Below the pieces are notes generated by a model. The model ran no database searches. It was not told the origin of the DNA and worked only from the letters and a program-made list of their open reading frames with translations. Position numbers and translations under genes: made by a program. Shown one piece after another: positions 32,952-41,761 of a DNA stretch of 64,000 bases. Positions within the stretch are counted from its first letter, which is position 1; the number at the start of each line of letters is the position of its first letter. The DNA is from Castellaniella sp041677825 (GTDB lineage Bacteria; Pseudomonadota; Gammaproteobacteria; Burkholderiales; Burkholderiaceae_B): positions 62,001-126,000 of the forward strand of contig NZ_JBAYPG010000001.1 in assembly GCF_041677825.1 (NCBI RefSeq), read 5' to 3'.

Positions 32952-35015
32952 TTGGTCCAGGCTGGCCGCCAGCGCCCCGGGGGACGGGCAACAGGGTCTT
33001 CGGGCAGTCGTCAGGCCCGGCTGTTCGAACGGCTGGGCCTGTGCAATCCGGTCGATTTCATCACGCACCTGCCGCTGCGTTACGAAGACGATACCCGGAT
33101 CACCCCGATCGCGCAGGCTGAAATTGGCGCCTATGGCGTCTTCGAGGGCGAAATTCTCTCCTGTGCCGTCCAGGTGGGCCCGCGTCGCGAACTGCAGGCC
33201 CAGCTTGCTGACAAAACAGGGCGTCTGAGCCTGCGCTGGATTTATGTCTATCCCGGCTTGCAGACCCGGGTCGCACAGGGCAAACGGCTGCGGGTACGCG
33301 GCGATGTCAGGCAGGGTTTCAATGGGCCCGAGCTCATGCACCCGCGGATTTCCGAGCCCGATGTCCAGCTGCCCGAGACCTTGACGCCGGTCTACCCCAC
33401 GACCCAGGGGCTGTCGCAGGCCAGTCTGCGCAAGGCCATCAGTCAGGCGCTCGACAACACCGATCTGTCCGATACCCTGCCCGAAGCGCTTCTCGATGCC
33501 CACCACCTGGCGGCTTTCGAGCCCAGCCTGCGGTTGTTGCACCATCCAGACCGGGATGTCGACGCGACGGCCTTGCAGGAACGCAGCCATCCCGCGTGGG
33601 TGCGCATCAAGTTCGATGAACTGCTGGCCCAGCAACTGGCATTGGCGGATGCGCGCGCCGCCCGGCAGGCCTTGTGTGCCCGGCCCTTGACCAGCCCCGG
33701 CGCGCTGGGCCGTCGCCTGCTCGGGCGCTTGCCCTTCGAACCCACACAGGCCCAGCGTCAGGCCGCCGGGCAGATCTGCCAGGATCTGCAGCGTGCCCAC
33801 CCCATGCATCGCCTGCTGCAGGGCGATGTCGGCAGTGGCAAGACCCTGGTGGCTGCCCTCGCGTGTGCTCACGCCATCGAGGCCGGGGTCCAGGTGGCGG
33901 TCATGGCGCCCACCGAGATCCTTGCCGAACAGCTGCATCGCAAGTTGCACGAATGGCTGCAGCCGCTCGGGGTCACACTGGCGTGGCTCGGCGGCAGCAT
34001 GCCGGCAGCCGAGCGGCGGCGCAGCCTCGCTGCCCTGGCATCCGGCGAGGCGCGCCTGCTCGTGGGGACCCAGGCCTTGATCCAGGACAAGGTCGACTAC
34101 GACAACCTGGGCCTGGTGATCAGCGACGAGCAACATCGCTTCGGCGTCGGGCAGCGTCTCGCCCTGAGCACCAAGGGGGCAGTCGCGGGCGTGCTGCCCC
34201 ATCAGCTGAGCATGAGCGCCACACCCATCCCGCGCACACTGGCCATGGCGTTCTTTGCCGACATGGATGTCTCGGTGCTGGATGAAATGCCGCCCGGCCG
34301 CAGTCCCGTGCGCACGCGTCTGTTCGATGACCGGCGCCGCGAACAGGTCATGGATCATGTCGCGGCTGCGCTGCACAACGGGGCCCAGGCCTACTGGGTA
34401 TGCCCGCTGGTCGAAGAGAGCGAAGCCCTGCAGCTGCAGACCGCCGTCGACACGCACGCACGGCTGGACGCCGCGCTGCCCGATCTGCGCGTGGGCCTGA
34501 TGCATGGCCGCCTGCCGGCCGCCGAAAAGACGCGGGTCATGGACGCCTTTCGGGCCGGGCAGCTCGACTTGCTGGTCAGCACGACCGTGATCGAAGTCGG
34601 GGTCGATGTCCCGAATGCCACGCTGATGGTCATCGAGCAGGCCGAGCGTTTCGGGTTGGCGCAGCTGCACCAGCTGCGCGGGCGGGTCGGACGGGGGGCC
34701 GGGGCATCCACATGTATTCTGTTGTATCACCCGCCGCTGTCGCTGATTGCCCGCGAGCGCCTGCGTGCGCTGTACGAAACCACCGATGGCTTCGAAATCG
34801 CACGCCGTGACCTGGCCTTGCGCGGGCCCGGCGAATTGCTGGGGATGCGTCAATCGGGGCAGGCCCTGCTGCGCTTTGCCGATCTCGAGCTTGACGAGCA
34901 GCTGCTCGAACTGGCCAGAGACCTGGCCAGGTGTCTGCGCACGCGGTATCCGCAGCATGCACAGGCCCACCAGGTGCGCTGGATGCCTGCCATGATGCAG
35001 TATTTGCGCGGCTGA
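32952..35015 (+). CDS. recG: ATP-dependent DNA helicase RecG
   Basis: The 687-residue helicase has an N-terminal wedge domain (FEGEILSC, ADKTGRLSLRWI), Walker A GDVGSGKT, the DEQH box with SDEQHRFGVGQR, motif III SATPIPRTL, motif V TTVIEVGVDVPNATLMVIE and motif VI QLRGRVGRG. It remodels stalled replication forks and recombination intermediates. The only suitable start near the ridA stop is a TTG at 32952; the first downstream in-frame ATG would remove about 100 residues. oxyR follows, as in Bordetella relatives. Confidence 0.94.
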   Translation: MVQAGRQRPGGRATGSSGSRQARLFERLGLCNPVDFITHLPLRYEDDTRITPIAQAEIGAYGVFEGEILSCAVQVGPRRELQAQLADKTGRLSLRWIYVYPGLQTRVAQGKRLRVRGDVRQGFNGPELMHPRISEPDVQLPETLTPVYPTTQGLSQASLRKAISQALDNTDLSDTLPEALLDAHHLAAFEPSLRLLHHPDRDVDATALQERSHPAWVRIKFDELLAQQLALADARAARQALCARPLTSPGALGRRLLGRLPFEPTQAQRQAAGQICQDLQRAHPMHRLLQGDVGSGKTLVAALACAHAIEAGVQVAVMAPTEILAEQLHRKLHEWLQPLGVTLAWLGGSMPAAERRRSLAALASGEARLLVGTQALIQDKVDYDNLGLVISDEQHRFGVGQRLALSTKGAVAGVLPHQLSMSATPIPRTLAMAFFADMDVSVLDEMPPGRSPVRTRLFDDRRREQVMDHVAAALHNGAQAYWVCPLVEESEALQLQTAVDTHARLDAALPDLRVGLMHGRLPAAEKTRVMDAFRAGQLDLLVSTTVIEVGVDVPNATLMVIEQAERFGLAQLHQLRGRVGRGAGASTCILLYHPPLSLIARERLRALYETTDGFEIARRDLALRGPGELLGMRQSGQALLRFADLELDEQLLELARDLARCLRTRYPQHAQAHQVRWMPAMMQYLRG

Positions 35016-35071
35016 GCCGCCAGGGCGGGCTCGTTCTGCCCGGCCCGGTCTTTCAGAATGGATGTACGAAC

Positions 35072-36028
35072 ATGACCCTGACCGAACTGAAATACATTGT
35101 CGCGGTGGCGCGAGAGCGCCATTTCGGGCGGGCCGCGGAAGCCTGTTTCGTCAGTCAGCCGACCCTCTCGGTGGCCATACGCAAGCTCGAAGACGAACTC
35201 GAAGTGACCCTGTTCGAACGGGGCGGGGCCGAGGTCACGATTACCCCGATCGGCCTGCGGGTGGTGGCCCAGGCCCAGAAAATACTCGAGGAAAGCGCCA
35301 ACCTGCGCGAAATTGCCCGCCAGGGGCATGACCCGCTCGAGGGCCCCTTGCGCGTCGGCGTAATCTACACCATTGGCCCCTATCTGCTGCCCTGGCTGGT
35401 GCCCGAGCAGATCCGCAGCACCCCCCGGATGCCGCTGCTGCTGCAGGAGAACTATACCGCGCGCCTGCTCGAACTGTTGCGCCAGGGGGAAATCGATTGC
35501 GCCATTGTGGCGCTGCCCATTCCCGAGAACGGGCTGGCGCAGTGTGATCTGTATGACGAGCCGTTTTTCGTGGCGCTGCCGCACGAACATCCCTGGGCGC
35601 AAAGGCCACGCATTGCCGCGCGGCAGTTGAAGGAAGAAACCATGCTGCTGCTCGGCACCGGCCACTGTTTCCGCGACCAGGTGCTCGAAGTCTGCCCCGA
35701 ACTGTCCCGGTTCTCGGCAACCAGCGAAGGCATACAGCGGACCTTCGAAGGCTCTTCGCTGGAAACCATACGCCACATGGTGGCGGCCGGCATCGGCATT
35801 ACGGTGATGCCGGCCAGCGCGCTCGGGGTGCAGGGCGCCGAGAGCAGCCTGCTGCGCTTCGTGCCGTTCGAGCCGCCGGTACCGGACCGGCGCGTGGTGC
35901 TGGTATGGCGCAGGAGCTATCCGCGCCTGGCGGCCATTGCGGCTTTGGTGCACGCCATACGGCACTGCGGCATGCCAGGTGTCCAGCAATTGGAAGACAG
36001 CCCTGCCATGCTGGCTGTGGGCGCCTGA
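35072..36028 (+). CDS. oxyR: LysR-type peroxide-responsive regulator OxyR
   Basis: The 318-residue protein has the N-terminal LysR helix-turn-helix (LKYIVAVARERHFGRAAEAC, then VSQPTLSVAIRKLE) and an effector domain with the two redox cysteines at C199 and C208 in GHCFRDQVLEVC, exactly spaced as in E. coli OxyR. It senses hydrogen peroxide and activates defence genes. The start at 35072 fits the family; the frame extends into recG. dps, a typical OxyR target, is immediately downstream. Confidence 0.95.
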   Translation: MTLTELKYIVAVARERHFGRAAEACFVSQPTLSVAIRKLEDELEVTLFERGGAEVTITPIGLRVVAQAQKILEESANLREIARQGHDPLEGPLRVGVIYTIGPYLLPWLVPEQIRSTPRMPLLLQENYTARLLELLRQGEIDCAIVALPIPENGLAQCDLYDEPFFVALPHEHPWAQRPRIAARQLKEETMLLLGTGHCFRDQVLEVCPELSRFSATSEGIQRTFEGSSLETIRHMVAAGIGITVMPASALGVQGAESSLLRFVPFEPPVPDRRVVLVWRRSYPRLAAIAALVHAIRHCGMPGVQQLEDSPAMLAVGA

Positions 36029-36118
36029 AAAGAGATGGCGCGGCGCACCCGGAGAGCACCTGCTTCATGCGCAGCGTGCTATTCTGGCATCGTTCGTCAT
36101 TCCCAAAAGGAGCCCTCG

Positions 36119-36634
36119 ATGGCCAAAGCAAAGAATCCTTCCGCCCAGATTGCACCGCCCAGTGGCCTGCCGATCGACATCGGGATTTCCGATCAGGATC
36201 GCGCGGCCGTGGTCACCGAACTCTCCAGGACGCTGGCCGATACCTACACCCTGTATCTGATGACACACAATTTCCACTGGAATGTCACCGGGCCCATGTT
36301 CAGCGCACTGCACAACCTGTTCATGACGCAGTACACCGAAATCTGGCAGGCACTCGATGAGATCGCCGAGCGCATCCGTGCCCTGGGGCACTATGCACCC
36401 GGCACATACGCCGAATACGCCCGGCTCAGTTCCATTGCCGAACCGACCTCCGTACCCAGCGCCGAGGGCATGCTGCAGATGCTGGTCGATGGCAATGAAG
36501 CCGTGGCCCGTACTGCGCGCGCTGCGTTTCGGGTCGCCGACGAAGTCAACGACCAGCCCACGGCCGATTTGCTCACGCAGCGGCTCGACATCCACGAGAA
36601 AAATGCCTGGATGCTGCGCAGCATGCTTGCCTGA
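36119..36634 (+). CDS. dps: Dps ferritin-like DNA-protection protein
   Basis: The 171-residue protein has the Dps ferroxidase signature: YTLYLMTHNFHWNVTGPMFSALH with His and the downstream DEIAERIRALG supplying the intersubunit iron site. It stores iron and protects DNA from peroxide. A strong AAAAGGAG ribosome site lies 7 bases before the ATG. The 90-bp spacer after oxyR probably carries its own promoter, with control by OxyR inferred from position. Confidence 0.95.
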   Translation: MAKAKNPSAQIAPPSGLPIDIGISDQDRAAVVTELSRTLADTYTLYLMTHNFHWNVTGPMFSALHNLFMTQYTEIWQALDEIAERIRALGHYAPGTYAEYARLSSIAEPTSVPSAEGMLQMLVDGNEAVARTARAAFRVADEVNDQPTADLLTQRLDIHEKNAWMLRSMLA

Positions 36635-36746
36635 GGCTTGCATGGTGTCCTGAAGCCCTGGCTTTCGGGGGAAAACCCTCATCCTGGGTGCTACCCGAGA
36701 TGCAAGGCCTTCGTGTATTCTTTTCGGGTCATTCACAGGAGGTCTT

Positions 36747-37868
36747 ATGAACGTACGCTTTACGCCGATGGCAGCCGCACTGGGCCTGGCCGCAGGCATG
36801 ATGCTTTCTTCCGCAGCGCATGCCGACACAATCCGCATCGCGATCGCGGGGCCCTACACCGGGGCGTTGACGCAATACGGCGATATGGTCAAGGAAGGGG
36901 TGGACACCGCCATTGAAACCATCAACGCATCAGGTGGCGTACTGGGCAACCAGCTCGAGGCCGTGGTCATCGATGATGCCTGCGAACCCAAGCAAGGGCC
37001 TGTCGTGGCCAACCGTGTGGTCAACGAAAAAATCCACTACGTCGTGGGGCATGTGTGCTCCGGCGCGACCATTGCGGCCACGCCGGTGTACAACAACGAA
37101 GGCGTGGTCATGGTCACGCCATCGGCCACGTCGCCGGCGGTCACCGATGGCAAGGGTTACGACACCATCTTTCGCACCATAGGGCGCGATGACCAGCAAG
37201 GCCCTGCGGCAGCCGATTTCATCAAGAACAAGGTCAAGCCCAAGGCGGTGGCCGTGCTGCATGACAAGCAGTCGTATGGTCAGGGCATCGCGCAGGCCGT
37301 CAAGAACGATCTCGAAAAATCCGGTATCGATGTCGTGCTGTTCGAAGGCATCAACGCGGGCGATAGCGATTATTCAGCGGTCATCACCAAACTGAAATCC
37401 TCCGGGGCCGATTTCGTGTATTACGGCGGCTATCATCCAGAAATGGGCCTGTTGTTGCGCCAGGGGGCCGAACAGGGCCTGCAGGCGAAATTCATGGGCC
37501 CCGAGGGCGTGGGCAACCCCGACATCAACGCCATTGCCGGTCCGGCGGTCGAAGGCATGCTGGTCACGTTGCCGGCTGATTTCACCACGGATCCCGCCAA
37601 TGCGGCCGTCGTCAAGGCGTTCAAGGACAAGAACCGTGACCCGGGCGGCGCCTTCCAGCTCACGGCCTACGCCGCGGTCGAGGCCATTGCCGATGGCATC
37701 AAGGGGGCAGGCAAGGACGACCCGGCCCAGGTGGCCGAATGGCTGCATGCCAATTCGGTCAAGACGCCCATCGGCGAGATCTCCTGGAACGATCAGGGCG
37801 ATCTCGAGTCCTTCAAGTTCGACGTCTTCACCTGGCACGCCGACGGCAGCAAGTCGGTCTTCGACTGA
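36747..37868 (+). CDS. livK: Branched-chain amino-acid ABC transporter binding protein (first LivK)
   Basis: The 373-residue preprotein has a signal peptide of about 26 residues (cleavage after AHA) and the LivJ/LivK fold: IAIAGPYTGALTQYGD, IDDACEPKQGPVVANRVVN, the HVCSGATIAATPVY segment and the GGYHPEMGLLLRQGAE hinge region. The paired cysteines match the LivJ disulfide. It captures leucine, isoleucine, valine or relatives in the periplasm. It is alone with its own terminator and is about 50-60% identical by eye to the second livK at 39.6 kb. Confidence 0.93.
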   Translation: MNVRFTPMAAALGLAAGMMLSSAAHADTIRIAIAGPYTGALTQYGDMVKEGVDTAIETINASGGVLGNQLEAVVIDDACEPKQGPVVANRVVNEKIHYVVGHVCSGATIAATPVYNNEGVVMVTPSATSPAVTDGKGYDTIFRTIGRDDQQGPAAADFIKNKVKPKAVAVLHDKQSYGQGIAQAVKNDLEKSGIDVVLFEGINAGDSDYSAVITKLKSSGADFVYYGGYHPEMGLLLRQGAEQGLQAKFMGPEGVGNPDINAIAGPAVEGMLVTLPADFTTDPANAAVVKAFKDKNRDPGGAFQLTAYAAVEAIADGIKGAGKDDPAQVAEWLHANSVKTPIGEISWNDQGDLESFKFDVFTWHADGSKSVFD

Positions 37869-37881
37869 CCCTCGCTTCGGG

Positions 37882-37919
37882 GCGAACGCGCATTCACGTC
37901 AAAGCGTTTGCGCGTTCGC
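37882..37919. repeat. Perfect 10-bp inverted repeat
   Basis: Arms GCGAACGCGC (37882-37891) and GCGCGTTCGC (37910-37919) enclose an 18-nt loop just after the first livK stop. It could form an RNA hairpin at the mRNA 3' end. Confidence 0.7.
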
Positions 37920-37953
37920 AGCAGGGCGTTCGCACTTGCACCGCCCCGAATTT

Positions 37954-37979
37954 GCGGTGCCGCTTGCGGCACCGCTTTT
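37954..37979 (+). terminator. Intrinsic terminator after the first livK
   Basis: The perfect 9-bp stem GCGGTGCCG/CGGCACCGC with a CTTG loop is followed by TTTT. It separates livK from proC. The hairpin itself is symmetrical, but the T tract is on the plus strand. Confidence 0.9.
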
Positions 37980-38053
37980 GAATTCTCGAAAATTCGCTTC
38001 AGACATCGAAGATTCGATTCACCAAGGCGCGACTTCTTTCATACAATACGCCC

Positions 38054-38887
38054 ATGAAAGAAGAATTCACTCTGGCCCTCATTGGCGGGGGCAACATGGC
38101 CGGGGCACTCGCCAGCGGCCTCATCGGCCGGCGCTGCGCGGCTGATCATGTACACGTCATCGATCCGGTCGAGGCTACGCGAGCACACTGGCAAGGCATG
38201 GGCACCACGGTGGCCGCCACCCCCGATGCGCAGTTGGCCGCATGCCGGGTCTGGTTCTTTGCGGTCAAGCCGCAGGTCATGGCTCAGGTCGTACAGCAGT
38301 GCCGGCCCTGGCTGCAAGCCGATACGCTGGTGGTCAGCATCGCGGCGGGCATCCCTGCGCAGGCACTGGCCCAGTGGCTGGGCACGCCCGGGCAGCCGTT
38401 TTCCCGCGTGGTACGCTGCATGCCCAATACGCCAGCCCTGATCGCCGCCGGCATTACCGGCATGATGGCACTCGGCGGGGTCGATCAGGCAGATCGCGAA
38501 CTGGCGCAAGATCTGCTGTCGGCGGTGGGCGAGGTCCTGTGGGTCGCCGATGACGCCGCGATCGACGCCGTCACCGCGGTATCCGGCAGTGGCCCGGCCT
38601 ACGTGTTCCTGTTTCTCGAAGCCCTGATCCAGGCTGGCATGCAGCAGGGCCTGTCGGCCGATCAGGCGCGCAAGCTGGCGCTGGCCACGTTCAACGGCGC
38701 CACGCAACTGGCCGGCCTGTCACCCGACTCACCGGCCATTCTGCGCGAGCGCGTGACCTCGAAGGGCGGCACCACGGCGGCGGCCCTCGAAGTCTTCATG
38801 GCGCATGATCAGGCAAAGATCATTCATCAGGCGGTGGCTGCGGCCACGCGCCGGGCCCGTGAACTTGCCGGCCAGTACGCGCCATGA
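38054..38887 (+). CDS. proC: Pyrroline-5-carboxylate reductase
   Basis: The 277-residue enzyme has an N-terminal Rossmann motif LIGGGNMAGALASGL, then FAVKPQVMAQVV and VVRCMPNTPALI, and the family signature in the C-terminal dimer domain, seen as TAVSGSGPAYVFLFLEAL followed by LRERVTSKGGTTAAALEVF. It makes proline from pyrroline-5-carboxylate. The stop overlaps the next start by 4 bp. Confidence 0.96.
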   Translation: MKEEFTLALIGGGNMAGALASGLIGRRCAADHVHVIDPVEATRAHWQGMGTTVAATPDAQLAACRVWFFAVKPQVMAQVVQQCRPWLQADTLVVSIAAGIPAQALAQWLGTPGQPFSRVVRCMPNTPALIAAGITGMMALGGVDQADRELAQDLLSAVGEVLWVADDAAIDAVTAVSGSGPAYVFLFLEALIQAGMQQGLSADQARKLALATFNGATQLAGLSPDSPAILRERVTSKGGTTAAALEVFMAHDQAKIIHQAVAAATRRARELAGQYAP

Positions 38888-39423
38888 GCCATTTCCACGC
38901 CATGTCGCTGCGCCAGTTCGCGATCGCATTCGCCTGTATGGTCGCCATTGTCGTGGGCTCCAATATCCTGGTGCAATACCCGATCAATCCGTGGCTCACC
39001 TGGGGCGCCATCACCTATCCGGTGTCGTTCCTGGTGACCGATGTGCTCAACAGGCGCTTTGGGCCGCGGGCGGCCCGCAGGGTGGTGTATGGCGGCTTTG
39101 TGGCGGCACTGGTCGTGTCGATCTGGCTGGCCAGCCCACGCATTGCGCTGGCCTCGGGCAGCGCCTTTCTGATCGCCCAACTGACCGACATCACGATCTT
39201 CAACCGCCTGCGCCATCAACGCTGGTGGCGCGCGCCGTTCATCGGCGGTGCGATCGCAGCCGTATTCGATACGGTGGCCTTCTTCGCCATCGCCTTTGCC
39301 GGTACCGATGTTCCGTGGCCTACGCTGCTGGTCGGTGACCTGGCCGTCAAATTGCTGGTGAATCTGCTCATGCTGGCACCATTCAGGGCCCTGATGTGGA
39401 ACCTGGCCCGTCCTGCTGCCTGA
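38884..39423 (+). CDS. VUT/YhhQ family (queuosine precursor) transporter
   Basis: The 179-residue membrane protein has about five or six hydrophobic helices. The VUT signature is seen in AITYPVSFLVTDVLNRRFG and in the second half, AQLTDITIFNRL and DTVAFFAIAFAG. E. coli YhhQ imports queuosine precursors preQ0/preQ1; other members may carry different ligands. Translational coupling to proC (ATGA overlap) suggests a shared transcript. Confidence 0.9.
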   Translation: MSHFHAMSLRQFAIAFACMVAIVVGSNILVQYPINPWLTWGAITYPVSFLVTDVLNRRFGPRAARRVVYGGFVAALVVSIWLASPRIALASGSAFLIAQLTDITIFNRLRHQRWWRAPFIGGAIAAVFDTVAFFAIAFAGTDVPWPTLLVGDLAVKLLVNLLMLAPFRALMWNLARPAA

Positions 39424-39622
39424 AGAAGCACACGCCCCGCCGCCGAAGGGCCCAGGAGACCGGCAAGAATTAGGGATTAACCGTAGTGACAGGACGCTAC
39501 CGCAGCCCTCAGAATACGCCTGCCGCTCAGGGCGGAAAGCAATCACACAGGCTTGGTGCCCCTGGCCATGTCCCTAAAAGGGTTCTCGTTCAGCCAGCGG
39601 CGCCTCTACCGGAGACTACCGA
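39424..39622 (+). other. Candidate structured 5' leader of the second livK operon
   Basis: This 199-bp spacer contains several nested complementary segments: GTAG/CTAC around 39483-39500, GCCTG/CAGGC enclosing a CCGC/GCGG hairpin around 39520-39555, and CCCT/AGGG at about 39573-39583 close to the start codon. No known riboswitch class is recognised. The arrangement may be a transcript leader with attenuation, but pairing by eye in GC-rich DNA is weak evidence. Confidence 0.3.
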
Positions 39623-40741
39623 ATGAAGCTTACGTTGCGCATCACTCCCATACTGCTTGCTTTTGGCGCCATGGCGCTGGCTGCGGGCACCCAGGCCGAA
39701 ACCCTCAAGATCGGCATCCCGCAGCCCATGACGGGTCCCAACACCCAATATGGCGACCAGATCCAGGCCGGCGCACTGACTGCCATCGATGCCATGAACG
39801 AGGCCGGCGGCATCAAGGGCATGCAGATCGAAGCGCTGCTCATCGATGACGGCTGCGAACCCAAGCAGGCCGTGCCAGCGGCCAATCGGGTGGTCAACTC
39901 CGGGGCACAGTTCGCTGTGGCCCATGCCTGCTCCGGCACCACAGTGCCGGCCGTGAACGTGTATGAGCAGGAAGGCATCGTAGCCATCACACCGGGTGCC
40001 ACATCACCCCTGGTCACCGACACGATCAAGCCGCATTATTTCTTCCGCACCATCGGGCGTGATGATCAGCAAGGGCCATTCGCCGGCCGGTACATCATCG
40101 AGCAGCTCAAGCCGCAGAAAGTGGCCATCCTGCACGACAAGCAGACCTACGGCTCCGGGGTCGCCACGCAGGTGCAGAAAACCCTCGAACAAGGCGGCAT
40201 CAACATTGCCATGTTCGAAGGCATCAACGTGGGTGACAGCGATTATTCGGCCGTCATCTCCAAGCTCAAGGCACTGGGCCCCGATCTGGTCTATTTCGGC
40301 GGCTACCACCCCGAACTCGGCCTGCTGCTGCGCCAGGCGCGCGAGCAGGGGCTGGCGGTCCAGTTCATGGGCCCCGAAGGGGTGGCCAACAAGGATCTCG
40401 CGGCCATCGCCGGGCCGGCCATCGACAGGCTCCTCACCACGCTGCCGGCCGATTTCACCAAGCGTGAAGGCAACGAAGCGGTCCTCGAGCAGTTCAAGAA
40501 GTACAACCGCAGCCCGGATGGGGCCTTCACCATGACCGCCTACGCGGCCATGCAGATCCTGGCCGACGCCATCAACGCGGTCGGCACCGATCCCGCCAAG
40601 GTGGCCGACTACATGCACGAGAACAGCTTCGACACCGTGATCGGCAAGGTCGACTACGATGCCAAGGGTGATCTCAAACAGTTCGAATTTGCCGTGTTCC
40701 AATGGGACGCCGACGGCAACATGACCCAGATCCAGCCCTGA
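39623..40741 (+). CDS. livK: Branched-chain amino-acid ABC transporter binding protein (second LivK)
   Basis: The 372-residue preprotein has a signal peptide of about 25 residues (cleavage after TQA) and the same architecture as the first livK: IGIPQPMTGPNTQYGD, the DDGCEPKQAVPAANRVVN pattern, HACSGTTVPAVNVY and GGYHPELGLLLRQARE. It is the first gene of a complete HAAT transporter set (HMGF), so it is probably the main binding protein for that permease. Ligand cannot be told from sequence. Confidence 0.94.
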   Translation: MKLTLRITPILLAFGAMALAAGTQAETLKIGIPQPMTGPNTQYGDQIQAGALTAIDAMNEAGGIKGMQIEALLIDDGCEPKQAVPAANRVVNSGAQFAVAHACSGTTVPAVNVYEQEGIVAITPGATSPLVTDTIKPHYFFRTIGRDDQQGPFAGRYIIEQLKPQKVAILHDKQTYGSGVATQVQKTLEQGGINIAMFEGINVGDSDYSAVISKLKALGPDLVYFGGYHPELGLLLRQAREQGLAVQFMGPEGVANKDLAAIAGPAIDRLLTTLPADFTKREGNEAVLEQFKKYNRSPDGAFTMTAYAAMQILADAINAVGTDPAKVADYMHENSFDTVIGKVDYDAKGDLKQFEFAVFQWDADGNMTQIQP

Positions 40742-40831
40742 CGGGCCCGGACAGCCCCGGTGCATGCCGGGGCATCTACCACCCGGGCCCGTGCAAGGGC
40801 CGGGTGTCTTCCCGTTCAACCCCGAGCCATC

Positions 40832-41761
40832 ATGTCCGACCTGCTCCCCCTATTGACGCAACAGTTGTTCAACGGCCTGTCGCTGGGTGCCATCTATGCC
40901 TTGATCGCCATTGGCTACACCATGGTGTATGGCATCATTGGCATGATCAATTTCGCTCACGGCGAAATCTACATGATCGGGGCCTACGTGGGGCTGGTCA
41001 CGCTCTCGGCCATTGGCATCGGCAGTGGCGTTCCCATCCCCCTGATGATTCTGGCCATGCTGGTGGTGGCCGTGCTGGTCACTGCGGTCTATGGCTTCGC
41101 GGTTGAAAAAATCGCCTATGCGCCGTTGCGCAACAGCCCGCGCCTGGTGCCCCTGATCTCGGCCATCGGGATGTCGATTTTCCTGCAGAACTGGGTGGCC
41201 ACAGGGCAGGGGGCCCGCGACATGGCCGTACCGTCGCTGGTCACCGGGTCACTCGAATTCACCATGGGTGCCAGCGACTTCACCGTGACGGCGCCTTATT
41301 CGCGCATCATGATCATTCTCGTCACCATCGTGATGATGATCGGCCTGTCCCTGTTCATCAAGTATTCCCGCACAGGCCAGGCCTCGCGGGCCTGCTCGCA
41401 GGATCTCAGGATGGCCAATCTGCTGGGCATCGATACCAGCCGAATCATTTCCATCACCTTCGTCATCGGGGCCATGCTGGCTGCCGTCGGTGGCGTACTG
41501 ATCGCACTGGCCATCGGCAAGCTCAATCCTTTCATCGGCTTCATCGCTGGCATCAAGGCCTTCACGGCAGCCGTGCTGGGTGGCATCGGCAGCATCCCCG
41601 GCGCCATGTTGGGCGGGGTGCTGCTGGGTCTGGCAGAAACCTTTGCGGCGGCGTTCATTTCCTCACAGTACAAGGACATCGTCGCGTTCATGTTGCTCGT
41701 GCTGATTCTGCTGTTCCGTCCCACAGGGCTGCTGGGCAAACCCGAGGTCGAGAAAGTCTGA
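40832..41761 (+). CDS. livH: Branched-chain amino-acid ABC permease LivH
   Basis: From the ATG at 40832 the 309-residue protein has eight or nine hydrophobic segments. The LivH motifs FNGLSLGAIYALIAIGYTMV and GMINFAHGEIYMIGAY are at the N terminus, and the cytoplasmic loop SRACSQDLRMANLLGID with the later FTAAVLGGIGSIPGAMLGG is conserved. With LivM it forms the membrane channel. The stop overlaps the livM start by one base (TGATG). Confidence 0.95.
   Translation: MSDLLPLLTQQLFNGLSLGAIYALIAIGYTMVYGIIGMINFAHGEIYMIGAYVGLVTLSAIGIGSGVPIPLMILAMLVVAVLVTAVYGFAVEKIAYAPLRNSPRLVPLISAIGMSIFLQNWVATGQGARDMAVPSLVTGSLEFTMGASDFTVTAPYSRIMIILVTIVMMIGLSLFIKYSRTGQASRACSQDLRMANLLGIDTSRIISITFVIGAMLAAVGGVLIALAIGKLNPFIGFIAGIKAFTAAVLGGIGSIPGAMLGGVLLGLAETFAAAFISSQYKDIVAFMLLVLILLFRPTGLLGKPEVEKV

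Noticed and set aside
32856..34970. Long minus-strand frame (704 codons)
   Set aside because: It is antisense to recG, whose helicase motifs are unambiguous.
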